This document shows, one piece after another, positions 35,862 to 44,581 of a stretch of 64,000 nucleotides of DNA. Under the pieces are notes generated by a model. That model searched no databases, was not told the origin of the DNA, and worked only from the letters and a program-made list of their open reading frames with translations. Source of the stretch: an uncultured Lachnospiraceae bacterium. GTDB taxonomy: Bacteria; Bacillota; Clostridia; Lachnospirales; Lachnospiraceae. Positions within the stretch are counted from its first letter, which is position 1, and every line of letters begins with the position of its first letter. Made by a program: the position numbers and the translations under genes. The stretch is from the NCBI GenBank assembly GCA_900316075.1, contig ONBT01000014.1:1-64000 (forward strand), in the 5' to 3' direction.

Positions 35862-35932
35862 AGATAACCCCTCAAAGAATAATCCTATGTCACAAACCCC
35901 TTGCGTATTTTTTAACTCGTTTAATTAATTAC

Positions 35933-35960
35933 AGTATAGCCTTCTCCGTAAGGAATGCAA
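35933..35960 (-). promoter_or_regulatory. promoter of the sulfoquinovose operon
   Basis: On the minus strand, -35 TTGCAT (35955-35960) and -10 TATACT (35933-35938) are 16 bp apart. Just downstream lies the palindromic TTAATTAATTA (about 35921-35931), a good candidate operator for the ROK repressor. Confidence 0.6.
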
Positions 35961-36082
35961 GCCTTTTTTGCAGAGACTTCCGCCATTCATCTGCTCCCCT
36001 GCCGCCACGATTTTCGGGCTTGCAATAAAGCGCCCAAACTGCTATATTATTTCGGTCGGAAAAATCTCCGGCAGATACCTTT

Positions 36083-36153
36083 GCAGATGTAGTTCATTGG
36101 TAGAATGCGACCTTCCCAAGGTTGAGAGGCGGGTTCGATTCCCGTCATCTGCT
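36083..36153 (+). tRNA. tRNA-Gly (anticodon CCC)
   Basis: 71 nt that fold completely: acceptor GCAGATG/CATCTGC with discriminator T, D-stem GTTC/GAAT with loop ATTGGTA, anticodon stem CGACC/GGTTG with loop TTCCCAA, and T-stem GCGGG/CCCGT with loop TTCGATT. The anticodon CCC reads GGG. CCA is not encoded. It is followed immediately by a highly folded 181-bp region. Confidence 0.95.
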
Positions 36154-36160
36154 TAGCAAC

Positions 36161-36341
36161 GAGAAGCGACACAAAAAGAAAGAGGACTGGCCGGGGCAGA
36201 TTTATCTGCATCTGGACAGTCCTTTTTCTTTTTGAAGTTGCGGCGACTGCAATCACGAAAAAGGTGCCGAAGGCACCTTTGAGTGCAGGCAGTCAACGCA
36301 ACGGGAAAAGGCGCCATTGGCGCCTTTTCGTGTCGCTTCTC
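36161..36341. other. 181-bp multi-branch inverted-repeat structure after the tRNA
   Basis: A 12-bp outer stem (GAGAAGCGACAC at 36161-36172 with GTGTCGCTTCTC at 36330-36341) encloses three contiguous stems: 36173-36188 with 36218-36233; a two-tier stem 36237-36250 with 36289-36302 carrying an inner AAAGGTGCC/GGCACCTTT; and GAAAAGGCGCC/GGCGCCTTTTC at 36305-36329. There are hardly any unpaired bases between stems. Some arms can serve as terminators for the tRNA and for the opposite gene. A further hairpin, GGACGCCC/GGGCGTCC, follows at 36352-36372. Confidence 0.75.
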
Positions 36342-36401
36342 GCTCTAACTTGGACGCCCATGACGGGCGTCCCTTTTCATGTCAGCAGATGACAAATTAT
36401 T

Positions 36402-38921
36402 TCAGTTTTCTTTTTTCTGCAGTTCTTCGGTCCCCTGCATATCCTTCCCCATAAGTCCGTTGGTGAAGAGTTCCGCCAGCTGCTCCGGGCTTCCCATGCA
36501 CCTGGTGCAGTAGGTCTTCACGCTTATATATACGGAAATGGGCTTTCCGTCCACCGTGATGTCCTTTGAAAACATCTCCCGGATGTGGTCTGCCGCGTCG
36601 TCCGGCCCCGTACCGGCGGGCAGCTGACTCAGAATCAGGAAGTTGCCCAGGCTCTCCCGGCCGATGACGGAATAGGCCCCGTACTCCTTCAGGAGCATAG
36701 CGCCGACCTCCTTCAGAATGGCCGTCACAACCTTTTCCTCATAGGCGGCCGTCAGGTCACTGAAGTTTTCGATGGATATGAGAATTCCCGCAAAATCCCG
36801 GTGGGCTACATTATACTCATCGAGGTAATAGGCGAAGGCTCCGGTCATGCCGGGCAGAGAAAGAAGCCCCGTCATCGGGTCGACCCGCTTTAAGAATTCC
36901 GGCAGGTCCTCCTCCTCCCCGGCGTCCATATCCTTGAACATGCCGACCAGGCCCACAATCTGCCCGTCTTTATAAACAGGGTACTTCGAACAGGTGATAT
37001 TGTGGTTCCTACCGCGGATGATGCAGGTCCCGGGCACATTCCGGACAACCTTGCCCTTGTTGATGACATCTTCCTCATCCCGGAAATAGATGGCCGGATT
37101 CACGTGCCAGCCCATGTCGATATCGGTCTTGCCCAGAATGGCCTGCTGGGACTCGAAGCCGTAATACTTGAGGAAGTTCACATTCGACCCCTGAAAGCGC
37201 AGGTCCCTGTCCTTCCAGAAAATCTTCTGATCCGTGAAGTTGACGTAGGCCCGCCACATGTCCGCGTCCCTGAGCCGGTCCAGATCGGGATTTGCCTCGC
37301 GTTCCTCCTGCTGCATGCCCAGAAGCCACTGCTCCGGCACATTGCGGTCCGCAGACCGGTAGACAATCATGAGGCGGCGGTCAGGAATGCTGAGAATAAT
37401 ATAATACTTCCACTCATACTGCCCGTTCGTGGTTTTCAGGCGAATGAAGGCTCCATCGGCGCCGTAGCTCTTTGAAACTTCCTCGAGATGCTCCTTTGAG
37501 AAGAAGGCGAGATACCGCTCCCGGTCCTCCGCATAGACTCCCTTGTCTGCCGTTTCCATGGCCGCGATGGTGTATGGCTCCCTCTTTTTCGAGGTCATGG
37601 GCATGTCCTGATAGATGGTCTCCAGCTGGTCCGTCTTCAGGTCAAGGATATAGAGGCCGCCGAAAATATTATAAATATAGCGCAGGTAGGCATCGAGCTT
37701 CTGCTGACCGGCCACTACGGTCCCGTCCGAGAGGTCCGTGAAACGCATGAGAATAGAGGCTTTTTTGTCCTTCCGGTCGATGACCTTGAGACGGCCCCCG
37801 TAGTAGTTGAGGTTCAGGGCGAAATTGGTCCGGAACTCCCCCATTTCATAGGCGCTTTCCAGCATGCGCATGAGGCCGACCTCGATGGGATTGTCCGGAT
37901 ATGCCGGGCCCTCGAGTCCGTCGACGTCGATTTCCACGCCCAGAGACTTCATATAGAGCTTGAAGGGCTCATTCCGGTAGACAAACCTGTAATGTTCCCC
38001 GTCAAAAATGGCAATGGCCAGGGCCTGATCGTTGGTCTGCTGGTCCTGCTTGCCGAAAGGAAACGGAGAAACGGGGCTGACCATGCCGGTCACATCCATG
38101 AAGGAAGCATCCGAAAACTGCTCCACCCCGTAGCCCTGGGCCATGAAGTGGGAAAGCATATCGTCGAAGGGTTCCGGCTTGCCAAAGAAATACCCTTGTA
38201 TCTTGTTGCAGCCGACTTCCTTGAGGAAGAGGTACTGGTCCTCGGTCTCGACTCCCTCCGCCACGGTGGCCGTACCCAGGTCCTTTGCCATCGCCACAAG
38301 GCCGGTGATAATGATTTTCGACTTGTCCGTAAAGTTGCGGAAGAACTCCATATCAATCTTGATGGTGTCGAAGTCGAGATTCTTCAGAATATTGAGGGAC
38401 GAATACCCGGACCCGAAGTCGTCCATCCAGACCGCATAGCCCAAGTCCTTGAACTGGTCCATGTATTCCCGGATTTTCGCCGACTGGGCAAAGACCGACT
38501 CTGTAATCTCAATATGAAGAAACTCCCGGGGCATATGGTAGCGGATCACAACTTCATCGATGGCCGGCACCATGTCCATGATATTGAAATCCCTGCGGGA
38601 GAAGTTCACGGACACAGGAACGAAGCCCTCCCCGGCATCAGTCCGTTTCCGGTAGAGCGCGCAGATCTGCTCCAGCATGTAGAGGTCCAGGCGGGCTATC
38701 AGGTCGTGGTCCTCGAGAACCGGTATGAAGAGATAGGGACCGATCATGCCCCACTCCGGGTCGTTCCACCGGGCCAGCCCCTCCATGCCGCAGAGATTGG
38801 CCGTCATGGTCCGCACCACCGGCTGGAAGTAAACCTCAATCCACCCGTCCTCTAAGGCTTCGTCGAAATGGGTCACGATATAGCGTTCCCGTTCCAGTTC
38901 GTCCTTGTCTGAAAAATTCAT
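36402..38921 (-). CDS. EAL-PAS-GGDEF c-di-GMP signalling protein
   Basis: 839 residues. The N-terminal EAL domain (about 15-260) has MEGLARW in place of EAL but keeps the catalytic set: VNFSRRDFN, HIEITESVF, MDDFGSGYSSL, TIKIDMEF, AEGVETEDQ and QGYFFGKP. It should therefore degrade c-di-GMP to pGpG. A middle region holds PAS-like sensor segments (about 300-680). The C-terminal GGDEF-like domain (MTGLLSLPGM, then GRESLGNF) has lost the GGDEF loop and is probably regulatory. There are no membrane helices. This order, with EAL first, is common in Lachnospiraceae. Confidence 0.9.
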   Translation of the reverse strand: MNFSDKDELERERYIVTHFDEALEDGWIEVYFQPVVRTMTANLCGMEGLARWNDPEWGMIGPYLFIPVLEDHDLIARLDLYMLEQICALYRKRTDAGEGFVPVSVNFSRRDFNIMDMVPAIDEVVIRYHMPREFLHIEITESVFAQSAKIREYMDQFKDLGYAVWMDDFGSGYSSLNILKNLDFDTIKIDMEFFRNFTDKSKIIITGLVAMAKDLGTATVAEGVETEDQYLFLKEVGCNKIQGYFFGKPEPFDDMLSHFMAQGYGVEQFSDASFMDVTGMVSPVSPFPFGKQDQQTNDQALAIAIFDGEHYRFVYRNEPFKLYMKSLGVEIDVDGLEGPAYPDNPIEVGLMRMLESAYEMGEFRTNFALNLNYYGGRLKVIDRKDKKASILMRFTDLSDGTVVAGQQKLDAYLRYIYNIFGGLYILDLKTDQLETIYQDMPMTSKKREPYTIAAMETADKGVYAEDRERYLAFFSKEHLEEVSKSYGADGAFIRLKTTNGQYEWKYYIILSIPDRRLMIVYRSADRNVPEQWLLGMQQEEREANPDLDRLRDADMWRAYVNFTDQKIFWKDRDLRFQGSNVNFLKYYGFESQQAILGKTDIDMGWHVNPAIYFRDEEDVINKGKVVRNVPGTCIIRGRNHNITCSKYPVYKDGQIVGLVGMFKDMDAGEEEDLPEFLKRVDPMTGLLSLPGMTGAFAYYLDEYNVAHRDFAGILISIENFSDLTAAYEEKVVTAILKEVGAMLLKEYGAYSVIGRESLGNFLILSQLPAGTGPDDAADHIREMFSKDITVDGKPISVYISVKTYCTRCMGSPEQLAELFTNGLMGKDMQGTEELQKKEN

Positions 38922-39029
38922 GCTGTTACCCCTCGCATTCCCACTTTACACTCTTTTGCCTGTATTATAGCATAACGAAATATTTTCGCCCATGAATTAT
39001 CCTTCAACAAAAAGGAAACAGGCATGAAA

Positions 39030-39072
39030 AATCCCCGCCGGACACGACAGTCTGCCGCACCCGACGGGGTTT
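39030..39072 (-). terminator. terminator of the ArsB/NhaD-type transporter gene
   Basis: CCCCGCCGG / CCCGACGGGG arms around a folded loop, followed on the minus strand by ATTTTTC. Confidence 0.8.
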
Positions 39073-39104
39073 ACATTATTCTCATGAAATATCTGCTATA
39101 GGGC

Positions 39105-40475
39105 TCACGTCAAACCGTAGCGGACGAAGATGATGACCATGGCCAGGGCGATGACGAGAACCGTCGCAGGGGCGTTCGCCTTCAGGTACTTGCCCCAGGT
39201 GACAGCGTAGCCGTTCCGCTCGGCCGTCGATATGCCGACGACGTTCGCCGAAGCCCCGATGGGGGTCCCGCTGCCGCCGATATCCGTGCCCATGGACAGG
39301 GCCCAGGCGAGGACGGAAAGGTCAACGCCCGACGTAGCCGCAAGGGACTGGATGACGGGCACCATGGTTGCTGAGAAGGGGATATTGTCGATGAAGGCCG
39401 AAGCCACCGCCGATACCCAGATGATGATGGCGACCATAATCTTTGCGTCGCCGCCGGAGACCTTCTCAATCCAGTTCGCAATCAATGTCAGGACGCCGGT
39501 CTGCTCCAGGCCGCCGACCACGATGAAGAGGCCGATGAAGAAGAGCAGAGTCTTGTAGTCTACATCCTTCAGGATTTCCGGAATCCGTTTCCCGTAGGAT
39601 ACTAATGTAATGCCCGCAATCAGACAGCCGATGAAGGCTACCGTAAGACCCGTCTGGGCGTGGGTGACGAGAAGAACTACAGCCAAGCCGAAGATGCACC
39701 AGGAGAGGTAGAAGTGCTTCATGTCCGTGATGGCGGACTTGGGGTCCGGCACCTTCGCGGCCAGCTCCTCGACGGACTTGCCTGAGGCGGGTGCCAGCTG
39801 CTTCCTGAAAATCAGGTAGAAGTAGGGGATGACCACGACGAGGCAGATCAGGGCGATAATGCCGGTGTTGCCAAGGAAGTCGAAGAAGGTCAGGCCCAGG
39901 GAGGTGCCGATGATGATGTTGGGCGGGTCCCCGCACATGGTGGCGCTGCCGCCCAGGTTCGCGCAGAAGACTTCTGCCAGGATAAGCGGAACCGGCTGGA
40001 ACTCAAGGAGCTCCGCCAGCTCAATCGTGACCGCCGCCAGGAAGAGGATGACCGTAATCGAGTCGATGAACATCGACAGGACAAAACTCATGATCATGAA
40101 GGTGATCAGGATCGGGATGACCCGGTAGTGAACGAGTTTTGCAATCTGCAGGCAGAGCCAGCGGAAGAAGCCTGCCTTCGACATGCCGGCCACCATGATC
40201 ATCATGCCGGCCACGAAGATAATCGTGGACCAGTTGATGCCGGTGCTGCCGCTCTCTCCCTCCGCCTTCGCGTACCAGAAGACAGGAGTTCCGATTGCGC
40301 GCAGATTCAGTGTTTCAATGATGGCTGACCCGGAATGCATGATCGCCCCGAAGACGACTGCAAGCATGAGTCCGCCGCTGACCAGGGTAACCCACTGCCG
40401 TTCGAACTTGTCCGTAATGATGAGTGCGAACATGGCAATGAAGATCACCAGGGCAGCAATCTGTGCCAGTGACAT
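39105..40475 (-). CDS. ArsB/NhaD-family ion transporter
   Basis: 456 residues, 11-12 membrane helices. The conserved CGDPPNIIIGTS and the partner loop GSGTPIGASANVV are the two re-entrant substrate-binding motifs of the ion transporter (ArsB/NhaD/SLC13) superfamily. The substrate (Na+/H+, arsenite, or a dicarboxylate or other anion) cannot be decided. ATG 40475 follows TGGAGG and gives the normal N-terminus; the longer reading adds a polar tail of no family character. It is divergent from cysE with about 230 bp between. Confidence 0.85.
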   Translation of the reverse strand: MSLAQIAALVIFIAMFALIITDKFERQWVTLVSGGLMLAVVFGAIMHSGSAIIETLNLRAIGTPVFWYAKAEGESGSTGINWSTIIFVAGMMIMVAGMSKAGFFRWLCLQIAKLVHYRVIPILITFMIMSFVLSMFIDSITVILFLAAVTIELAELLEFQPVPLILAEVFCANLGGSATMCGDPPNIIIGTSLGLTFFDFLGNTGIIALICLVVVIPYFYLIFRKQLAPASGKSVEELAAKVPDPKSAITDMKHFYLSWCIFGLAVVLLVTHAQTGLTVAFIGCLIAGITLVSYGKRIPEILKDVDYKTLLFFIGLFIVVGGLEQTGVLTLIANWIEKVSGGDAKIMVAIIIWVSAVASAFIDNIPFSATMVPVIQSLAATSGVDLSVLAWALSMGTDIGGSGTPIGASANVVGISTAERNGYAVTWGKYLKANAPATVLVIALAMVIIFVRYGLT

Positions 40476-40644
40476 ACTTTTGCCTCCATTTTTCTGCTGT
40501 CCGTCCGCGGGATACAAACCGCGGAAACAGTACAAGCAACTTCTTGCCGTAGGTTACTATAGTGCTTTTCCGGGATTTTTCAAACGACAAGATGTGCCAA
40601 ATGTTCACGCATTTTTGACAACTTTTTTGACAGATGGACAGAAC

Positions 40645-40673
40645 TTGCCTCACGCGCGCGATACTGCTAGAAT
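40645..40673 (+). promoter_or_regulatory. cysE promoter
   Basis: TTGCCT (40645-40650) and TAGAAT (40668-40673) are separated by 17 bp, about 35 bp before the cysE ATG, which is preceded by AAGGAGAG. Confidence 0.7.
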
Positions 40674-40709
40674 AGGGCGTAATTACGATGTATCCAAGGA
40701 GAGAAAGAA

Positions 40710-41612
40710 ATGGGAACTCGTGAAAACGAAGAGGTGGACGCCCTCGTCACCGAAATCCTCGCGGACTACGACAAGGGGCGGGACATTGACAAGACGGACT
40801 TTTACGACCGGCCCGAGCGGGAAGAGGTGCGGAAGATTACGGACAGCCTCTTGAAGATCATGTACCCGGGCTACTACCGGGACCGGACCTTCAAGTCCTA
40901 CAACGCTTACGGGAACCTGACCGTCCTGATCGAAGACGTCCTCTACAATCTTTCGAAGCAGATCGGCAAGGTCCTGACCTACCTCTCGGAGGACCCCAAT
41001 CCCGACCGGGACAAGATTGACGCCCAGGCCTACTGCCTGGCCCTGACCTTCTGCCACAAGATTCCCCACGTGAGAGCCCTTGTCGACACCGACATCGAAG
41101 CCACCTACGACGGGGACCCGGCCGCCTACAATAAGGACGAAATCGTACTATCCTATCCGGGTCTTCTGGCCACAACCATCAACCGCCTGGCCCATGAATT
41201 ATTCCTTTTGAATGTTCCCCTGATTCCGCGGATTATGACGGAATACGCCCATTCGCGGACCGGTATCGACATCCATCCCGGCGCCACGATCGGAGAATAC
41301 TTCTTCATCGACCACGGAACCGGCGTCGTTGTGGGCTCGACCACGACCATCGGAAACCACGTGAAGGTCTACCAGGGAGTCACCCTGGGCGCCCTTTCGA
41401 CAAGCGAGGGCCACGCCCTGCACGGCCATAAGCGGCACCCCACCATCGAGGACAATGTCACCATCTACTCCGGCGCCTCGATTCTGGGCGGGCAGACCGT
41501 CATCGGCGAAAACTGCGTGATCGGCTCCAACGCCTTCATCACCCATTCGATTCCGAAGAACACAAGAGTCACCATCAAGAACCAGGAGCAGACCTACAAG
41601 ACTATGGAATAG
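40710..41612 (+). CDS. cysE: serine O-acetyltransferase
   Basis: 300 residues. It makes O-acetylserine from serine and acetyl-CoA, the first step of cysteine synthesis. The N-terminal helical domain leads into a left-handed beta-helix of hexapeptide repeats: GIDIHPGATIGEYFFIDHGTGVVVG carries the catalytic His/Asp pair, followed by VYQGVTLG, HGHKRHPTIEDNV and GASILGGQTVIG. The length matches the longer serine acetyltransferases with extended N-termini (EpsC/CysE type). It stands alone with its own promoter and terminator. No CysK is in the window. Confidence 0.94.
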   Translation: MGTRENEEVDALVTEILADYDKGRDIDKTDFYDRPEREEVRKITDSLLKIMYPGYYRDRTFKSYNAYGNLTVLIEDVLYNLSKQIGKVLTYLSEDPNPDRDKIDAQAYCLALTFCHKIPHVRALVDTDIEATYDGDPAAYNKDEIVLSYPGLLATTINRLAHELFLLNVPLIPRIMTEYAHSRTGIDIHPGATIGEYFFIDHGTGVVVGSTTTIGNHVKVYQGVTLGALSTSEGHALHGHKRHPTIEDNVTIYSGASILGGQTVIGENCVIGSNAFITHSIPKNTRVTIKNQEQTYKTME

Positions 41613-41614
41613 CA

Positions 41615-41651
41615 AAGAGGGCGAGCACGCGTTGCGTGCCCGCCCTCTTTC
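41615..41651. terminator. terminator between cysE and the YitT gene
   Basis: AAAGAGGGCG...CGCCCTCTTT enclosing GCACGC-GTT-GCGTGC: a near-perfect 17-bp stem usable in both directions by the converging genes. Confidence 0.92.
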
Positions 41652-41657
41652 ACATCA

Positions 41658-42614
41658 TTACAGAGAATTCCCGCTCCAGTGCTCGACGAAACCCTCTCCC
41701 ATGGCCTCGCTGATATTGGCGACGATGAAGAAGGCCTTCTTGTCGTACTCCTTCACGATGTCCTTGACGTCGGGCAGGTCGTTTTTACTGCAGACGCACA
41801 TGAGGACGGTCTTATCTTCCTTCGAGTACATGCCGGTACCTTTGAGCCCCGTGCAGCCCCGGTTCAATTCTTCCAGGATGGCCGATGAGATGTCGTCCGT
41901 GGCCTTCGAGAAAATCAGGCACATCTTTGCCTTCTTGCCCTTGTCAATGACATAGTCCGTCACGGCCCCCATGACGAAGACGGAGAAAATCGCATACAGA
42001 GTCTTTTCCATACCGAAGGTCAGAAGACCGACGACGACGATGATTCCGTCGAGAATCTGGATGATAGTCCCCATGGAAAAACTGCGGAAAGTCCGGTGCA
42101 GGGCCTTTCCGAGAAGGTCCGTACCGCCGGACGTGGCCCGGACCGTGAGCAGGAGGCCGGAAGAAAGTCCGAACAGGACGCCGCCGAACAAAGATACCAG
42201 GAAGAGATTGTCCGTCGGGAAAATATTGGCATCCGGGAAAATATAGAGCTCCGCCGAGTTGAAGACGAAGCAGAGGAAGGTCCGAAGGAGGCTCCTCTTC
42301 CCGTCTACCGCCATGGCGTAGAGGAAAATCGGGATGTTCACGACCACGTTCGTAACCCAGAGGGGAATCTCAAAGGCAAAGGACTGGTCAGAAATATATT
42401 TGATGACGATGGAAAGGCCGGAAACGCCTCCGGTGACCAGGCCGGACGGGTCGAAGATGTACTTGACGTCCAGAGTCAGAATCGTCGCCCCCAAGAGAAT
42501 AATGAAAGCGTCCCGCACCCGAAGCTTCGTCACGATGCCGTGATGGTTCTCACTTGCAGCGCCTGCTGCCGTGCAATTTGATTTATTACTAATATTTTCC
42601 GTTCTGTCTGCCAT
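41658..42614 (-). CDS. YitT-family (DUF161/DUF2179) membrane protein
   Basis: 318 residues. Five to six N-terminal helices contain the repeated glycine-rich segments FDPSGLVTGGVSGLSIV and VRATSGGTDLLGKAL of the YitT family. A C-terminal soluble DUF2179 domain follows (RGCTGLKGTGMYSKEDKTVLMCV), which resembles the PII-like ferredoxin fold. The function is not established; transport roles have been suggested for the family. ATG 42614 was chosen at a normal N-terminus; its ribosome site is weak. ACTAATATT lies within the first codons. Confidence 0.88.
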   Translation of the reverse strand: MADRTENISNKSNCTAAGAASENHHGIVTKLRVRDAFIILLGATILTLDVKYIFDPSGLVTGGVSGLSIVIKYISDQSFAFEIPLWVTNVVVNIPIFLYAMAVDGKRSLLRTFLCFVFNSAELYIFPDANIFPTDNLFLVSLFGGVLFGLSSGLLLTVRATSGGTDLLGKALHRTFRSFSMGTIIQILDGIIVVVGLLTFGMEKTLYAIFSVFVMGAVTDYVIDKGKKAKMCLIFSKATDDISSAILEELNRGCTGLKGTGMYSKEDKTVLMCVCSKNDLPDVKDIVKEYDKKAFFIVANISEAMGEGFVEHWSGNSL

Positions 42615-42707
42615 AATTTTTCTCAAAAAAGCGCAAAAATAAAGACCTGTCCGCCGTTTTCTGTCGGCAGACAAGCCTTATAAATATAGCACATGTGTCA
42701 AGCCCTG

Positions 42708-43508
42708 TCACACATTTTCGGAAGCGCGGGCCTGCTTCTTGAATTCCGACGGAGCCATATGGTAGGTCTCCCGGAAGACCCGGTTGAAGGTCCGCTGGCT
42801 CTCGAAGCCGGCCTCGGTCCAGGCCTCGGTCACATTCACGTCGTCGAGGGCCAGCAGGCGGGCCGCATACTCGACCCGGGCATGGTTCAGGTAACCGTTG
42901 AAATTCGTGTGAAAGGTCGAAGAAAAAATCCGGGAAACCGTGTAGGGCGACACATAGAGGTCCGCCGCCATCTTCGTCAGAGACACGGGCTCCTGAAAAT
43001 TCTTCGCGATGTAGGAAACCACCCGGTCGATGATGTCGTTCGAGATGAAGGCGTCCTTGTCCGTGAAGGTCAGGGCGTCAAAGGCCCGGGTCAGGATGAC
43101 CTCGAGGTAGCCCTGGACCAGGGGGGCCGAGGCGCTCTTCCCCTCCTGCAAGAGGGCACGCATTGCGTATCCAATGTCGGCGTGCACATTATTCTTGTCA
43201 ATCACGGGGTTCTCAGGTGCCTGGGTCGCCATGCGCTTCTGGAAGGCCGGCACGATGTCGGGGCTGGCGGTCAGGTAGATGCCGGTCGTTTTCCCGCCGA
43301 AAACCTGGGCGTGGCGGATGAGGTCGGGGAAGACGACGACCAGGTCCCCCTCGGAAGCCGCGAAAAGACTGGTTCCGACGCCCGCCGCGTACGCTCCCTC
43401 GGTCACGAGGACGAGCTCTACTGCGTCGATGACATGAGGCCCCTTGTGGACGACGTCCCGCTTGTCAATGCGAAATTCGATTTCCGTGTTTTCATAATAG
43501 GTATGCAT
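42708..43508 (-). CDS. AraC-family regulator with apparently leaderless mRNA
   Basis: 266 residues. The N-terminal cupin-type domain (VELVLVTEGAYAAG, EGDLVVVFPDLIRHAQ) is followed by a C-terminal AraC DNA-binding domain (VSLTKMAADLYVSPYTVSRIF and VTEAWTEAGFESQRTFNRVF). A canonical promoter ends six bases before the ATG, so the transcript should begin at or next to the start codon. No ribosome site exists upstream, and no alternative start lies in the next 80 codons. The target genes are unknown; the flanking YitT and VTC genes are candidates only by position. Confidence 0.9.
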   Translation of the reverse strand: MHTYYENTEIEFRIDKRDVVHKGPHVIDAVELVLVTEGAYAAGVGTSLFAASEGDLVVVFPDLIRHAQVFGGKTTGIYLTASPDIVPAFQKRMATQAPENPVIDKNNVHADIGYAMRALLQEGKSASAPLVQGYLEVILTRAFDALTFTDKDAFISNDIIDRVVSYIAKNFQEPVSLTKMAADLYVSPYTVSRIFSSTFHTNFNGYLNHARVEYAARLLALDDVNVTEAWTEAGFESQRTFNRVFRETYHMAPSEFKKQARASENV

Positions 43509-43514
43509 GAGCCT

Positions 43515-43543
43515 ATTATAGCCTTCGCAGCGTTTCCTGTCAC
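43515..43543 (-). promoter_or_regulatory. promoter of the leaderless AraC gene
   Basis: On the minus strand, GTGACA (43538-43543), a 17-bp spacer and TATAAT (43515-43520), with only six bases between -10 and ATG. Confidence 0.75.
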
Positions 43544-43658
43544 CGGCGCGAAAATGCAGAATTTTCCGCTGCTCTTTTGTGCAGATTTTTAAATTTCACT
43601 TAAGGTTGCTCCCCTATACTGCTTCTAAAGTAAAGAACATGTAAAGGCGGTGAGCACC

Positions 43659-44495
43659 ATGAAAGATACGATATACTCCTTCAAGCGCACGGAAATGAAG
43701 TTTCTCCTGACCCCCTACCAGTACGCGGCCCTCATGCGGGAGATTGAGAATAATATAAAACCCGACGACTATCCGGAATCTCACATTGAGAACATCTATT
43801 ACGACACACCTACGGACTACCTGATCCGGACCTCGCTCGAAAAGCCCGTCTATAAGGAGAAGCTCCGCCTCCGGACCTACGGGGTGCCGAATTCCGCCTC
43901 CCCGGCCTTTCTCGAAATCAAGAAGAAATACGACGGCATCGTCTATAAGCGCAGAATTGAAGTCCCCTACGAGGCGGCTCTTGAGTATATGTGTACGCCC
44001 TCTGCAGCCGGAGCTGATGGCCGGGCTTCCATATCTCCGGATCCCAAAGTAACGGCTGACCGATATTGCGCAGCCGGTTCGAAGTCACTACTGAAAGACA
44101 GCCAGATCAAACGGGAGATAGATGCATTTAAGGCCCGCTACGAGGGCCTTGCCCCCCGCATGGTCATCTCCTACGACCGGAAGTCCTACCTGACAAGAAA
44201 TGACGAAGACCTGCGGATTACCTTCGACAGCCATATCCGCTACCGGTCGACGGATCTCGACCTGGCAGACGGCCCCTGGGGCAAAGAGCTTCTTGACGAA
44301 GGCTTTTGTCTAATGGAAGTGAAGGCGGCCGGGGCCATCCCCCTCGCTCTCGCCCGAACCTTCTCCCGCCTCAATATCCGCCAGACTTCCTTCTCCAAAT
44401 ACGGCTCTGCCTACATCGACGAGCTTAAGGGAAAGCAGGAAGCCTCCGATTTCGCGGTTGACAAATCCAAAATGCCCCTCTATAATTTGGCCTAA
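43659..44495 (+). CDS. VTC-domain (polyphosphate polymerase-like) protein
   Basis: 278 residues of the VTC/CYTH triphosphate-tunnel fold. KRTEMKFLLTPYQY at the start, then IENIYYDTP, KLRLRTYG, FLEIKKKYDGIVYKRR and LMEVKAAG show the alternating basic and acidic tunnel residues. Eukaryotic VTC4 makes polyphosphate from ATP; bacterial relatives usually sit beside a DUF4956 membrane protein, which is absent here. A short insert (about residues 115-150, rich in Ala/Gly/Ser) looks like a flexible loop. ATG 43659 has GGCGGTG eight bases before it; a GTG three codons upstream is less likely. Confidence 0.88.
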   Translation: MKDTIYSFKRTEMKFLLTPYQYAALMREIENNIKPDDYPESHIENIYYDTPTDYLIRTSLEKPVYKEKLRLRTYGVPNSASPAFLEIKKKYDGIVYKRRIEVPYEAALEYMCTPSAAGADGRASISPDPKVTADRYCAAGSKSLLKDSQIKREIDAFKARYEGLAPRMVISYDRKSYLTRNDEDLRITFDSHIRYRSTDLDLADGPWGKELLDEGFCLMEVKAAGAIPLALARTFSRLNIRQTSFSKYGSAYIDELKGKQEASDFAVDKSKMPLYNLA

Positions 44496-44547
44496 GAAGA
44501 GAGCACTGCGGTAGGCGGTGGTCTCAGACTAGACTATTATTTTCATA

Positions 44548-44580
44548 ACAGCCGTCACTTGCCTGAGTGGCGGCTGTTTT
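44548..44580 (+). terminator. terminator of the VTC gene
   Basis: ACAGCCGTCACT / AGTGGCGGCTGT with a six-base loop followed by TTTTT. Confidence 0.9.
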
Positions 44581-44581
44581 T

